From contig DATDPU010000159.1 in assembly GCA_035292585.1 (NCBI GenBank), forward strand, positions 7,040 to 71,039: a DNA stretch of 64,000 nt, given 5' to 3'. Numbering within the stretch: position 1 is the stretch's first letter; each line of letters starts with the position of its first letter. The translations under genes were made by a program, and so were the position numbers. Shown here piece by piece: positions 17,159-25,414 of this stretch. Source of the stretch: DASSFZ01 sp035292585 (GTDB lineage: Bacteria > Chloroflexota > Anaerolineae > Fen-1058). Under the pieces are notes generated by a model. It saw nothing but the letters and a program-made list of their open reading frames with translations. It made no database searches and was not told the origin of the DNA.

Positions 17159-17596
17159 ATGAAGTGGGTTACTCGTTCGCACGTTCACGTCGATCGCGTG
17201 GCCTGCCCGTGGCTGATCACGCGCTTTGTGGACAACGCCGCCGAGTTCCTGTTTGTGCCGAAGAATCAAGTGAATACGATTGCCGCCGAAACGAACGCTA
17301 TCCCGTTCGATTCGCCGGGCGTGGAGCTGGGACACCACGAGGGGCGCTGTTCATTCGAGTCGATCCTGCTGAAGTACGATCTGAAAGAACCCGGCTTAGT
17401 GCGGCTGGCGCGGATCGTCCATGCGGCCGATATCGATGCGGACCTTGACGCCGACCCCAGCGCGCGCGGCTTGGAGGCGATTGCCACCGGTTTCAGCTTG
17501 CGCTATCCGGACGATGAAGAAAACCTGGCGCATCAGTTTGAAGTGTACGATGCGCTGTATGCGTGGTGCCGCCTGCAAGCAAGTGAGAGCGCCTGA
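17159..17596 (+). CDS. ChrB C-terminal-domain protein, stand-alone
   Basis: A 145-residue protein equal to the C-terminal ChrB domain: KWVTRSHVHVDRVACPWLITRF, VELGHHEGRCSFESIL and the closing HQFEVYDALYAWCR. It parallels the C-terminal half of the preceding gene and probably arose from it by duplication or splitting. GGGAGG lies about 5 nt before the ATG at 17159; the longer frame, open from 16928, overlaps the first gene and is rejected. Its stop codon is immediately followed by the GTG of the MATE gene, so they are coupled. Its function apart from the regulator is unknown. Confidence 0.88.
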   Translation: MKWVTRSHVHVDRVACPWLITRFVDNAAEFLFVPKNQVNTIAAETNAIPFDSPGVELGHHEGRCSFESILLKYDLKEPGLVRLARIVHAADIDADLDADPSARGLEAIATGFSLRYPDDEENLAHQFEVYDALYAWCRLQASESA

Positions 17597-19006
17597 GTGA
17601 CCCCCCGACACTTCTCCCATAGCGAGGCGACGAATACCGGGGCTTTCCCTGCCACGCCCTCGCTGCCGGTCGCCGAGGCGCAAACGGCAGCGCCGGACAT
17701 GACGGGCCTGGTCTTCAAGCTGGCCTGGCCGGCAGTGATTGAGCAAGTCTTGATTGTCGGGGTCGACCTGACCGATCTGTTCATCGTCGGCCACCTGGGT
17801 GCGTCCGCGCTCTCCGCGGTTGGATTGACGGCGCAGGTGATGCTCCTGGCGATGGCTTTCTTCAGCGCGATCGGGACCGGCTGCATGGCGCTCGTGGCGC
17901 GGCACATTGGCGCGGGCGAGCGCGCCGACGCGGGTCGGGTCTTGCAACAATCTATCCTCGTCGCGGCGGGGTTAAGTGTAGCGGCTGGATCGGTCGCGTG
18001 GGTCTTGGCGCCGGACATTTTGCGTGGTCTGGGAGCCGAGCCGGACGTCGTCGAGTTGGGTGTTTCATTCATGCGCCTCATCGCGCTATCGCTGCCGCTG
18101 TTAGCGATCACGTACGTCGGCAATGCGGCGCTGCGCGCGGCCGGCGACACCCGTACACCGATGCAGCTCACCGGTCTGCATCTGGCGCTCAACGCGGTGC
18201 TTGGTCTTTTCTTAGTCTACGGCCCGCCGCAACTGAACGTGAATGGGCTGGGTCTTGCGACCAGCACGGCGCGCGGTGCGCTTGGGTTGTCGGTGCTCTG
18301 GCTGCTGTGGCGCGGCCAGCGGGGTATGCGCTTGACGCGAAACAATTGGAAACCCGATCCGGATCGCATCGCGCGCGTTCTGCGGGTGGGGTTGCCGGCC
18401 GGCATCGAGCAAATGCTGATGCAGTTCGCCTTGATCAGCGTGACGACGGTGATCACTGGATTGGGAACGGTTCAGTACGCGGCGCACAACGTCAGCTTGC
18501 GCGTCATGTCGTTGTCGTATTTGCCGGGTTGGGGTTTTGCCGTGGCCGCCAGCGCGCTGGTCGGGCAGAGCCTCGGCGCGCATGATCCACGCCGCGCCCA
18601 GGCAAGCGTTCATGCCGCGCTTCGGCTGGCGTTCGGAATCATGGTGTTTCTGGGGGCGGCCTTGTACGTCCTGGCCGAACCAATCTCGCAACTGTTCACC
18701 GACGATCCGGGCGTGGTCGCTGCGAGTGTTTCGGCCATTCATGTGGCGGCGCTCGCGCAACCCATCATGGCGGTGTCCTTTGTGTTCGTGCACTCGCTGC
18801 GCGGCGCAGGCGATACGCGCATGGTGCTGGCGATCACCGCCACTTCGATCTGGACGGTGCGGCTCGGCGTTGCTTATCTCGGTGTGCGCGTGCTGGGCTG
18901 GGGGCTGGCTGGCGCGTGGCTGGGTATCCTGGCCGACTTCGCCATGCGCGCGTCCTGCGGCTGGCTGCGCTTTCGCAGCGGGCGCTGGCAGAGAATTCGA
19001 CTCTGA
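17597..19006 (+). CDS. MATE-family efflux transporter
   Basis: A 469-residue polytopic protein with about 12 transmembrane helices in two similar halves. MATE signatures are WPAVIEQVLIVGVDLTDLFIVGHLG at the first helix pair (with the conserved acidic residue), AGDTRTPM after helix 5 and its second-half counterpart GAGDTRMVLAIT. Such carriers export cationic or lipophilic compounds using Na+ or H+. The GTG start abuts the upstream stop codon; an internal ATG at residue 35 would remove a polar leader and is also possible. Cotranscription with ChrB proteins hints at metal or toxic-anion stress, but that is inference. Confidence 0.92.
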   Translation: MTPRHFSHSEATNTGAFPATPSLPVAEAQTAAPDMTGLVFKLAWPAVIEQVLIVGVDLTDLFIVGHLGASALSAVGLTAQVMLLAMAFFSAIGTGCMALVARHIGAGERADAGRVLQQSILVAAGLSVAAGSVAWVLAPDILRGLGAEPDVVELGVSFMRLIALSLPLLAITYVGNAALRAAGDTRTPMQLTGLHLALNAVLGLFLVYGPPQLNVNGLGLATSTARGALGLSVLWLLWRGQRGMRLTRNNWKPDPDRIARVLRVGLPAGIEQMLMQFALISVTTVITGLGTVQYAAHNVSLRVMSLSYLPGWGFAVAASALVGQSLGAHDPRRAQASVHAALRLAFGIMVFLGAALYVLAEPISQLFTDDPGVVAASVSAIHVAALAQPIMAVSFVFVHSLRGAGDTRMVLAITATSIWTVRLGVAYLGVRVLGWGLAGAWLGILADFAMRASCGWLRFRSGRWQRIRL

Positions 19007-19046
19007 CTCTGACCCAGCCATGCTTAATCCTTCGGAATAAACGCAC

Positions 19047-20327
19047 ATGTCAGGTCGCTCCACTTCGCGCGCCTGGGGCGCGCTGACCTCCGATAGTCGC
19101 CTCTTGTTCAGCGCGCGCGTCCTCCGCTTATTCGCGTATGGGTTCTTGTCGGTGATCCTCGTGTTGTATCTGGCGCAGGTCGGCCTGACGGCGGAACAAA
19201 TCGGCCTGCTGCTGACCCTCGCGCTCATTGGCGATGCCGTCATCTCGCTCGGCATCACGTTGTCCGCCGATCGCATCGGCCGGCGGCGCATGCTCGTGCT
19301 CGGCGCGCTGCTCATGCTCCTGGCGGGGGTGGCGTTTATCCTGACGAGCCAGCCGCTGCTGCTCATGGCGGCTGCCTTGATCGGCGTGTTGAGTCCTACC
19401 GGAAATGAGATCGGGCCGTTCTTATCGATCGAGCAAGCTGCGCTGGCGCAACTCCTGCAACCCAAAAGACGCACGCAGGCATTTGCCTGGTATAGCCTGG
19501 CCGGCTCGTTTGCCACTGCGACCGGTGCGTTGAGCGGCGGCCTGCTCGCTACCTATCTCCAGAGTTCGGGGCTGACACCGCTGGCGTCGTACCGGGTCGT
19601 GTTGCTGGGGTATGCCGGGAGCGGGCTCGTGCTCGTCGCGCTATTCTTGCGCCTATCTTCGTCAGTTGAAACTGCAAGCCCCGCGCGATCGATCCAAAGC
19701 GCTTTGGGTTTACACCGATCCCGAAATGTCGTCTTGAAGCTCAGCGCCCTGTTTGCGCTCGATGCTTTTGCCGGCGCGTTTGTGGTACAGAGTATTGTGG
19801 CGTACTGGTTTTATACCCGATTCGGGGTGCAGGAAGATGTGTTAGGCGGTATTTTCTTCGGCGCGAATATCCTGGCGGGATTCTCGGCGCTGCTGGCCGC
19901 CCGGATCGCGGCGCGCATCGGGCTGGTGAATACCATGGTGTTTACCCACATCCCATCCAACGTCTTGTTGTGTCTCGTGCCGTTCATGCCTACGTTGCCG
20001 TTGGCGATCGGCGTGCTCCTATCCCGTTTTGCGATCTCGCAAATGGACGTGCCGACGCGCCAGTCCTATACGCTGGCCGTGGTTGACCCCGATGAGCGGT
20101 CGGCTGCATCCGGCGTGACGACGATCGCGCGTTCGGTTGGGGCAGCGCTGTCTCCGTCGCTGGCCGGGCTTTTCCTGGCAACCCCTGCGCTCCTCGGTGC
20201 GCCATTCCTGGTCGCCGGCAGTCTGAAAATCGTCTACGATTTGCTGTTGTATCGCAACTTCAAAACGCTTAAACCACCCGAAGAGGCTGTCGATGTTCGG
20301 CCGGCCCAAGTCGATGTCGCCAAGTAA
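19047..20327 (+). CDS. MFS transporter
   Basis: A 426-residue major facilitator with about 12 predicted helices. The motif-A region reads SLGITLSADRIGRRRML between helices 2 and 3 and identifies the superfamily. The central loop (about 205-225) is hydrophilic, as usual. It lies 40 nt behind the MATE gene on the same strand and forms the last gene of the ChrB-led cluster. Substrate unknown; sitting where chrA would be expected makes an oxyanion or drug exporter plausible. Confidence 0.9.
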   Translation: MSGRSTSRAWGALTSDSRLLFSARVLRLFAYGFLSVILVLYLAQVGLTAEQIGLLLTLALIGDAVISLGITLSADRIGRRRMLVLGALLMLLAGVAFILTSQPLLLMAAALIGVLSPTGNEIGPFLSIEQAALAQLLQPKRRTQAFAWYSLAGSFATATGALSGGLLATYLQSSGLTPLASYRVVLLGYAGSGLVLVALFLRLSSSVETASPARSIQSALGLHRSRNVVLKLSALFALDAFAGAFVVQSIVAYWFYTRFGVQEDVLGGIFFGANILAGFSALLAARIAARIGLVNTMVFTHIPSNVLLCLVPFMPTLPLAIGVLLSRFAISQMDVPTRQSYTLAVVDPDERSAASGVTTIARSVGAALSPSLAGLFLATPALLGAPFLVAGSLKIVYDLLLYRNFKTLKPPEEAVDVRPAQVDVAK

Positions 20328-20357
20328 GCCTCGGAGATAGCCCTAAGAAATCAGCTC

Positions 20358-20386
20358 TTGACTTATCGTAGCATTGGCGCTAGAAT
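20358..20386 (+). promoter_or_regulatory. pyr operon promoter
   Basis: TTGACT (20358-20363), 17-bp spacer, TAGAAT (20381-20386); predicted start near 20393, giving a leader of about 170 nt before pyrB. Confidence 0.8.
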
Positions 20387-20488
20387 GTCGCGCGACGTGG
20401 GACAAGACATGCGAGTAACCAGACGGAGCACGGCACATAGACCGATCGATGCCGCGCGGGGACGCCCCCGTATCGAGTGGTTTTCATC

Positions 20489-20524
20489 AGACCTTTGGGT
20501 ATGATTGCCCAAAGGTCTTTTTTT
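20489..20524 (+). terminator. Attenuator-like terminator in the pyrB leader
   Basis: An 11-bp perfect stem AGACCTTTGGG/CCCAAAGGTCT (20489-20499, 20508-20518) with loop TATGATTG and a run of seven T. Because the pyr promoter lies upstream, the hairpin is inside the pyrB leader. A second structured region (CGGGG/CCCCG, about 20440-20480) precedes it. An open frame begins at a GTG (20477), runs through the hairpin and overlaps pyrB, resembling a leader peptide. No PyrR-binding consensus was recognised. Confidence 0.7.
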
Positions 20525-20561
20525 GCCTGTCCCACGAATTCCCGTTGGAGGAGAACCTGCT

Positions 20562-21497
20562 ATGAGCAACCCGTTGGCCGGCCGCGACCTCATTTCGATC
20601 GCCGATCTGAGCACAGCCGAGATTCGCGCGGTGCTCGACCGGGCGCGCGTCTACGAAGATGCGCTTGGCGCTGGGCGCTCGCTCAAGCTGCTTGATGGCC
20701 GAATCCTTGCGACCTTGTTTTACGAACCGAGCACGCGCACGCGCCTCTCGTTCGAGAGCGCGATGCAGCGACTGGGCGGCAGTGTGTTGAGCGTGGCCGA
20801 GGCGAAGACTTCGTCGAGCGCGGCCAAAGGCGAAACGCTGTTTGACACCGGGCGCATGATCGAAGGCTATGCCGACGTGGCGGTGATCCGCAATCCGCTC
20901 GTCGGTTCGGCGCGTGAGCTGGCTGAGGGCGCCGCCATCCCGGTGATCAACGGCGGCGATGGCGTGGGCGAGCACCCGACGCAGGCGCTGCTCGATCTGT
21001 ACACCATCGAGCGCGAGAAGGGGACGATCGACGGGCTGCACATCGCGCTGGTCGGCGACTTGAAGAATGGGCGCACGGTTCACTCGCTGGCGCAAGCGTT
21101 GAGCCGGTTCGAAGTCGAGTTGACGTTCGTCGCGCCCGAGGCGCTGCGCATGCCCGCTGAAGTCACCGCCGGGCTGAACACCAACGGCGCGCGAGTCTCA
21201 GAGTCGAGCGATCTGGCGCGCGCGTTGCAGCAGGCCGATGTGGCTTACATTACGCGCATCCAGAAAGAACGATTTGCCGACCTGGCCGAATACGAAGCGC
21301 TGAAAGGCGCTTACGTCGTCGATCGGAAACTGGTTGAAGCGAGCAACCCCGATGTGCGCATTCTGCACCCCTTGCCGCGCGTCGATGAGATTGCCAGGGA
21401 CACCGATGCGATGACGAACGCCGCCTACTTCCGCCAGGCGCGCAACGGCGTGTATGTGCGGATGGCGCTGCTGGCGATGCTGCTGGATGCGGTTTGA
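20562..21497 (+). CDS. pyrB: Aspartate carbamoyltransferase, catalytic chain
   Basis: Condenses carbamoyl phosphate with aspartate, the first committed step of UMP synthesis. The 311-residue protein has the carbamoyl-phosphate motif STRT (57-60) in FYEPSTRTRLSFESAMQ, the HPTQALLDLYT block and HPLPRVDEI near the C-terminus. GGAGGAG lies 7 nt upstream of the ATG at 20562. No pyrI regulatory chain follows. It heads an operon with pyrF, pyrE, pyrD, pyrK and pyrC, behind an attenuator-like leader, so end-product control at transcription level is likely. Confidence 0.97.
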   Translation: MSNPLAGRDLISIADLSTAEIRAVLDRARVYEDALGAGRSLKLLDGRILATLFYEPSTRTRLSFESAMQRLGGSVLSVAEAKTSSSAAKGETLFDTGRMIEGYADVAVIRNPLVGSARELAEGAAIPVINGGDGVGEHPTQALLDLYTIEREKGTIDGLHIALVGDLKNGRTVHSLAQALSRFEVELTFVAPEALRMPAEVTAGLNTNGARVSESSDLARALQQADVAYITRIQKERFADLAEYEALKGAYVVDRKLVEASNPDVRILHPLPRVDEIARDTDAMTNAAYFRQARNGVYVRMALLAMLLDAV

Positions 21498-21543
21498 TAG
21501 GTTGATGGTTGGATAGTTGGTGTGTTCATTGCAAGGAGGAGCA

Positions 21544-21843
21544 ATGGCTTATCAGGATATCGAGGAGTCGAGGTTGTATCGGCTGGCGGAAGAAATCGCG
21601 GAGGAAGTGTGGGATATCGTGAGAGGCTCCATCAAAGAAACCCGCTGGCACTTGCGGCGCGCAGTCAAGCGCCACCTGCTGAATCAAGCACAGTTCGACG
21701 GCTGGGTGGTCAAGCTCGAACAGGCAGCCAAGAACCTGAATGGCTACGTGGCTTTCCAGAAGACCCGTGTATTGAAAGACGAAGGCGTTGAATACACACA
21801 TGAATTTACACCGGGTGAATACCTCGATGACCCAACCAACTAG
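21544..21843 (+). CDS. Four-helix-bundle-family-like small protein, apparently shortened
   Basis: A 99-residue all-helical protein. Its start (YQDIEESRLYRLAEEIAEEVWDIV) resembles helix 1 of the four-helix-bundle (S23/IVS-like) family, but the usual middle segment with the RAADSIGANIAEG-type helix is absent and the sequence continues directly into RGSIKETRWHLRRA, which resembles helix 3. This suggests an internal in-frame loss of about 45 residues; it is judged from memory of the family. AAGGAGGAG is close to the ATG. It lies between pyrB and pyrF, with its C-terminus overlapping the pyrF start region. No role in pyrimidine synthesis is known. Confidence 0.65.
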   Translation: MAYQDIEESRLYRLAEEIAEEVWDIVRGSIKETRWHLRRAVKRHLLNQAQFDGWVVKLEQAAKNLNGYVAFQKTRVLKDEGVEYTHEFTPGEYLDDPTN

Positions 21844-22696
21844 CCAACCAGCCAACCAGCCAACCCCCAAGCCCTTCCTTCAGAAGCTCGCCCAGGCACA
21901 GGCGCGCAACAACTCCTGGGTCTGTGTCGGGCTTGATGTGGTCGTGGCGCAGATGCCGCTGCCGCTGGCGAAGGTGGACGACCCCATGTTTCCCTTTGCG
22001 CGCGACATCATCGACGCGACGAAAGACCTGGTCTCGGCCTACAAACCCAACCTCGGCTTCTTCCTGGCCGAAGGCGCGGCGGGCATGATCGCGCTGGAAC
22101 GCCTGGTGCGCTACATTCCCGATGACATCCCGATTATCCTCGATGCGAAATCGGCTGACATTGGCAGCACGGCGGAGCAGTATGCGCGCGCCGCCTTTGA
22201 AGCCTTTCGCGCCGATGCGGTGACGGTGAACCCCTACCTCGGCGAGGATGGCATCGCGCCATTCCTCAAGTACGCGGATCGCTGCGCGATCGTGCTGGCC
22301 CGCACCTCGAACCCCAGCGCAGGCTTACTACAAAGCTTGCCTGCCGGCGAGAGCACTGTCGACGAGTTGATCGCGCGCAAAACGGTCGAGTGGGACGAGC
22401 GCTATCCGGGCGCGTGCGGCTTGGTCGTCGGCGCGACTGCGCCCGAAGCATTGGCCCGCATGCGATCGATCGCGCCCGCCCTGCCATTCTTGATTCCCGG
22501 CATTGGCGCGCAGGGCGGCGATCTGGCCTCGGCGGTTGCGCACGGCTCAACTCGATCCGGCATCGGCCCGATCATCAATGCCTCGCGTAGCATCCTGTAC
22601 GCTTCGTCCAAAACCGACTTCGCCGAAGCCGCGCGCGCGGCAACGCTCACTCTCCGTGATGCGATCAACAGGTTGAGGCAGCTGGCAATTTGGTAA
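21827..22696 (+). CDS. pyrF: Orotidine 5'-phosphate decarboxylase, type 2
   Basis: Decarboxylates OMP to UMP. The subtype-2 sequence includes WVCVGLDVV, YKPNLGFFLAEG, the catalytic Lys/Asp segment ILDAKSADIGSTAEQYA, and TVNPYLGEDGIAPF; the C-terminal phosphate site reads IPGIGAQGGD. I use the ATG at 21827 (289 residues), inside the end of the preceding gene; upstream TTG/ATG codons at 21788 and 21800 are alternatives and no clear ribosome-binding site decides. The first residues, TQPTSQPANQPTPK, are encoded by the CAACCAGC repeat tract, so the N-terminus is repeat-derived. Confidence 0.95.
   Translation: MTQPTSQPANQPTPKPFLQKLAQAQARNNSWVCVGLDVVVAQMPLPLAKVDDPMFPFARDIIDATKDLVSAYKPNLGFFLAEGAAGMIALERLVRYIPDDIPIILDAKSADIGSTAEQYARAAFEAFRADAVTVNPYLGEDGIAPFLKYADRCAIVLARTSNPSAGLLQSLPAGESTVDELIARKTVEWDERYPGACGLVVGATAPEALARMRSIAPALPFLIPGIGAQGGDLASAVAHGSTRSGIGPIINASRSILYASSKTDFAEAARAATLTLRDAINRLRQLAIW
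21831..21870. repeat. CCAA/CCAG tetranucleotide tract in the pyrF start
   Basis: AACC/AGCC tetramers (CCAACCAACTAGCCAACCAG type) spanning the end of the upstream gene and the N-terminal codons of pyrF. Confidence 0.8.
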
Positions 22697-22732
22697 TTGG
22701 TAGATTAGTGACAGGTAGGTGAGGAGGAATCG

Positions 22733-23443
22733 ATGCAGAGGGTTCAATCGGCCCGATCGAAGCGGCAGCCCCACTCGATGAAGCGCCCTGCACGCAGAAA
22801 ACCAATTTCCCAACCGCCGCGCCTCTACGGCTATAAGGAAGCGCGGCGGCTGTCCCACTCTACCATCGCCGTTGCCCTCTTCGACATCGGCGCGGTGAAA
22901 TTCGGGGAGTTCAAATTGAAGTCGGGCCTGTTGTCGCCGATTTATATCGATTTGCGCCTGTTGGCTTCTCATCCGAAACTGTTGCAGCAGATCGCATCGT
23001 GCATGGCGGCGATCGCGAAGACAATCCAGTTCGACCGGCTGGCGGCCATCCCGTATGCGGCGTTACCCATCGGCGTGGCCGTCTCGCTCGTGATGAACCG
23101 GCCGTTGATTTACACGCGCAAGGAAGTGAAAGATTACGGCACCGCGCGCCCGATCGAGGGCGAGTATCTTGCCGGTGAAACGGTGTTGCTGATCGACGAT
23201 CTGATCACGAAGGGTCACAGCAAGCTCGAGGCGATCGCCCCGCTGGTCGCCGTGGGGTTGAGCGTCAAAGATATTCTCGTGTTGATCGATCGTGAGCAGG
23301 GTGGGGCGGGCGAGTTGGAGCGCGCGGGCTACCGGCTGCACGCGGTCCTCACGTTGACGGCGCTCCTCGATGTGCTCGTGCGCCGCAGGAAAATCACGGC
23401 TGAGAAGCGGGGGGAGGTTTTAGAGTGGATACGGCGCAACTAA
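22733..23443 (+). CDS. pyrE: Orotate phosphoribosyltransferase
   Basis: Transfers phosphoribosyl from PRPP to orotate. The PRPP motif is VLLIDDLITKGHSK, and the substrate region includes KFGEFKLKSGLLSPIYIDLR and IYTRKEVKDYGT. At 236 residues it is slightly longer than usual because of a basic N-terminal extension of about 35 residues (RSKRQ..RPARRK). GAGGAGGAATCG directly precedes the ATG, which supports this start. The gap to pyrF is 36 nt and contains AATTGGTAG-type repeat sequence. Its end overlaps pyrD by 19 nt. Confidence 0.96.
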   Translation: MQRVQSARSKRQPHSMKRPARRKPISQPPRLYGYKEARRLSHSTIAVALFDIGAVKFGEFKLKSGLLSPIYIDLRLLASHPKLLQQIASCMAAIAKTIQFDRLAAIPYAALPIGVAVSLVMNRPLIYTRKEVKDYGTARPIEGEYLAGETVLLIDDLITKGHSKLEAIAPLVAVGLSVKDILVLIDREQGGAGELERAGYRLHAVLTLTALLDVLVRRRKITAEKRGEVLEWIRRN

Positions 23444-24408
23444 CAAACCAACAAACGAACCAACTAACCGGCGCGCCCGACCTAGCCGTGACGCTTGCCG
23501 GTGTGAAACTGCGCAACCCGACTGTCCTGGCTTCCGGCATCCTGGGGTTGAGCCAGGAAGTGTTCGGGCGGATCGCCGAATCGGGCATCGGCGCGATCAC
23601 GACCAAGTCGTGCAGCCTCAAACCGCGCCCCGGCTATCACAACCCGACGATCGTCGATTGGGGTGAAGGGCTGATCAACGCGGTCGGCCTATCGAATCCG
23701 GGCGTCGAAGTGATGGTCGAAGAGATTCGCGAGGCGCGCAAACAGCTCAAGCCGTTGGGCGTGCCGATCATCGCCAGTATCTTCGCCGACACCGTCTACG
23801 ACTTTGGCACCGTCGCGCGTTACGTCAGCGAAGCGGAACCCGATTTGATCGAAGTCAACATCTCCTGCCCGAACCTGGATGCGCGCTTCGAGCAGATGTT
23901 TGCAGCCAGCCCGTATGTGTCGGCCCAGGTCACGCGCCGGGTCAAGGCCAGCACACGCATCCCGATCCTGGTGAAGCTCTCGCCCAACGTCGAGAGCATC
24001 GCCGCGGTTGCTAAAGAGGTCGTCACGGCGGGCGCCGACGGCTTGACGGTGATCAACAGCCTCGGCCCCGGCATCGTGATCGACATCGAGTCGGGCTATC
24101 CGGTTCTCGCTAACCGCTGGGGCGGCGTCAGCGGGCCGGCCATCCGGCCCATCGCCGTGAAATGTGTACGCGATGTGGCGCAGGCTGTGCCCGGTGTGCC
24201 GATCGTCGGCACCGGCGGCGTGACGACGGCGCGTGATGCGATCGAGATGCTGCTGGTCGGATCGACGGCGGTCGGTATCGGCAGCGCGATCAACTGGCGC
24301 GGGCTTGACGTGTTCCAGGAAGTCGCCGAGGGCGTCGCCGAGTACATGCGTCGGCACACGCACGCAGCGATCGCTGAATTCAGGGGGAAGGCGCTTGCAC
24401 ACTGTTAG
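23425..24408 (+). CDS. pyrD: Dihydroorotate dehydrogenase, class 1B catalytic subunit
   Basis: Oxidises dihydroorotate to orotate with FMN. The class 1 active-site cysteine is Cys148 in VNISCPN, the FMN site includes SGILGLSQE, TTKSCSLKPRPGY and GTGGVTTARDAIEML. The adjacent PyrK-like partner makes it class 1B (NAD-linked). Start is a GTG at 23425 inside pyrE, with GGGGGAGG about 7 nt upstream. Residues 2-17 (TAQLTNQQTNQLTG) are encoded by a CAAC-type repeat, so this N-terminus also incorporates repeat DNA. Confidence 0.96.
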   Translation: MDTAQLTNQQTNQLTGAPDLAVTLAGVKLRNPTVLASGILGLSQEVFGRIAESGIGAITTKSCSLKPRPGYHNPTIVDWGEGLINAVGLSNPGVEVMVEEIREARKQLKPLGVPIIASIFADTVYDFGTVARYVSEAEPDLIEVNISCPNLDARFEQMFAASPYVSAQVTRRVKASTRIPILVKLSPNVESIAAVAKEVVTAGADGLTVINSLGPGIVIDIESGYPVLANRWGGVSGPAIRPIAVKCVRDVAQAVPGVPIVGTGGVTTARDAIEMLLVGSTAVGIGSAINWRGLDVFQEVAEGVAEYMRRHTHAAIAEFRGKALAHC

Positions 24409-24429
24409 ATCGGAATCGGAGTCGGCGTT

Positions 24430-24521
24430 TGTAGGAGGCGACTCCCGTCGCCGACAGTCGGCATCGGGAAGGTCGGCATCGGGGTCGGCATCGGGGTCGG
24501 CATCGGGAGATGCCTCCTACA
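24430..24521. repeat. GTAGGAGGCGACT/ATGCCTCCTAC element within the pyr operon
   Basis: Ends TGTAGGAGGCGACT and GATGCCTCCTACA are inverted; the middle is GTCGGCATCGGG repeats. It fills the gap between pyrD and pyrK. The same element is carried inside coding sequence at 38729-38826 and 44072-44217. Confidence 0.85.
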
Positions 24522-24553
24522 CAGATACCTCCTCCAAGAATGGGTTGGGCGAT

Positions 24554-25348
24554 ATGAATTTTTCGCAGCTGCCCAGGACCGTTCGTATCAGACAAATCGT
24601 GCGCGAGACACGCGCGGTTTCGACCTTTGTGCTCGATACATCGATCGGGGCGGAGCCGGGGCAATTTCTGATGGTGTGGCTGCCCGGCATCGACGAGAAA
24701 CCGATCAGCATTGCCTGGCCCGATCCGCTGACGATCACCGTCGCCAAGGTGGGCGAATGGAGCGCGGCGCTGCACGATCGTAAAGTGGGCGACTTCATCG
24801 GGATTCGCGGGCCGTATGGCCGGCCGTATCGAATCATGCCCGATCGCCCGGCGCTGCTGGTGGGCGGCGGCTACGGCGCAGCGCCGTTGCACTATCTGGC
24901 TACGGAGATGAAATTGCGCGGGCTGAACGTTGCGGTTGCGCTGGGCGCTCGGCGCGCCGACGATCTGATCTTCGTCGATCGCTTCGAGCGGCTCGGCGTC
25001 GAGCTTTTGCTGGCAACCGAAGACGGCTCGGTCGGCGCGAAAGGCTACGTCACCGTCGCCGTCGAAAACCATTTATCCAACCATCCAACTACCCAACCGA
25101 CCCTTTACGCCTGCGGGCCAGAAGGTCTTCTCGTCGCGCTGCACCGGATCAGCCGCGAGCGGAATGTCCCTGCCCAGTTGAGCGTCGAGCGTTATATGAA
25201 GTGCGGCTTCGGCATCTGCGGCCAGTGCGCGCTCGACGACATCCTCACCTGTGTCGATGGCCCGGTGCTCGATGCCGAGCAGCTCGACGGCAAGCATGAC
25301 TTTGGGAAGTATCATCGCACGGCGACGGGGCGCAGGCTGCCGGTGTAA
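24554..25348 (+). CDS. pyrK: Dihydroorotate dehydrogenase electron-transfer subunit
   Basis: A 264-residue ferredoxin-reductase-like protein that passes electrons from PyrD FMN via FAD and a 2Fe-2S centre to NAD. The cluster ligands are C217, C222, C225 and C233 in MKCGFGICGQCALDDILTC. The nucleotide site shows LLVGGGYGAAPLHYLA, and the FAD region has EKPISIAWP instead of the usual RPxS form. Start is the ATG at 24554; sequence before it is the repeat element and is excluded. A short NHLSNHPTTQPT stretch before LYACGPEGL is encoded by CCAACCATCCAACTACCC, another in-frame repeat trace. It follows pyrD as expected. Confidence 0.93.
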   Translation: MNFSQLPRTVRIRQIVRETRAVSTFVLDTSIGAEPGQFLMVWLPGIDEKPISIAWPDPLTITVAKVGEWSAALHDRKVGDFIGIRGPYGRPYRIMPDRPALLVGGGYGAAPLHYLATEMKLRGLNVAVALGARRADDLIFVDRFERLGVELLLATEDGSVGAKGYVTVAVENHLSNHPTTQPTLYACGPEGLLVALHRISRERNVPAQLSVERYMKCGFGICGQCALDDILTCVDGPVLDAEQLDGKHDFGKYHRTATGRRLPV

Positions 25349-25351
25349 GGC

Positions 25352-25412
25352 AACGAATCGGCAACGGATAAACGAATGCTCCCAAACGGTATTCGTTTAT
25401 TCGCTGTTTATT
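25352..25412. repeat. AATAAACGAAT palindromic repeat
   Basis: ATAAACGAAT and ATTCGTTTAT arms around CTCCCAAACGGT, with flanking CAACG units; a related sequence lies at 48097-48150. Confidence 0.65.
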
Positions 25413-25414
25413 CG

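Noticed and set aside
20393..20488. PyrR-binding loop in the pyrB leader
   Set aside because: I looked for the anti-antiterminator consensus and did not find it; no pyrR gene in the window.
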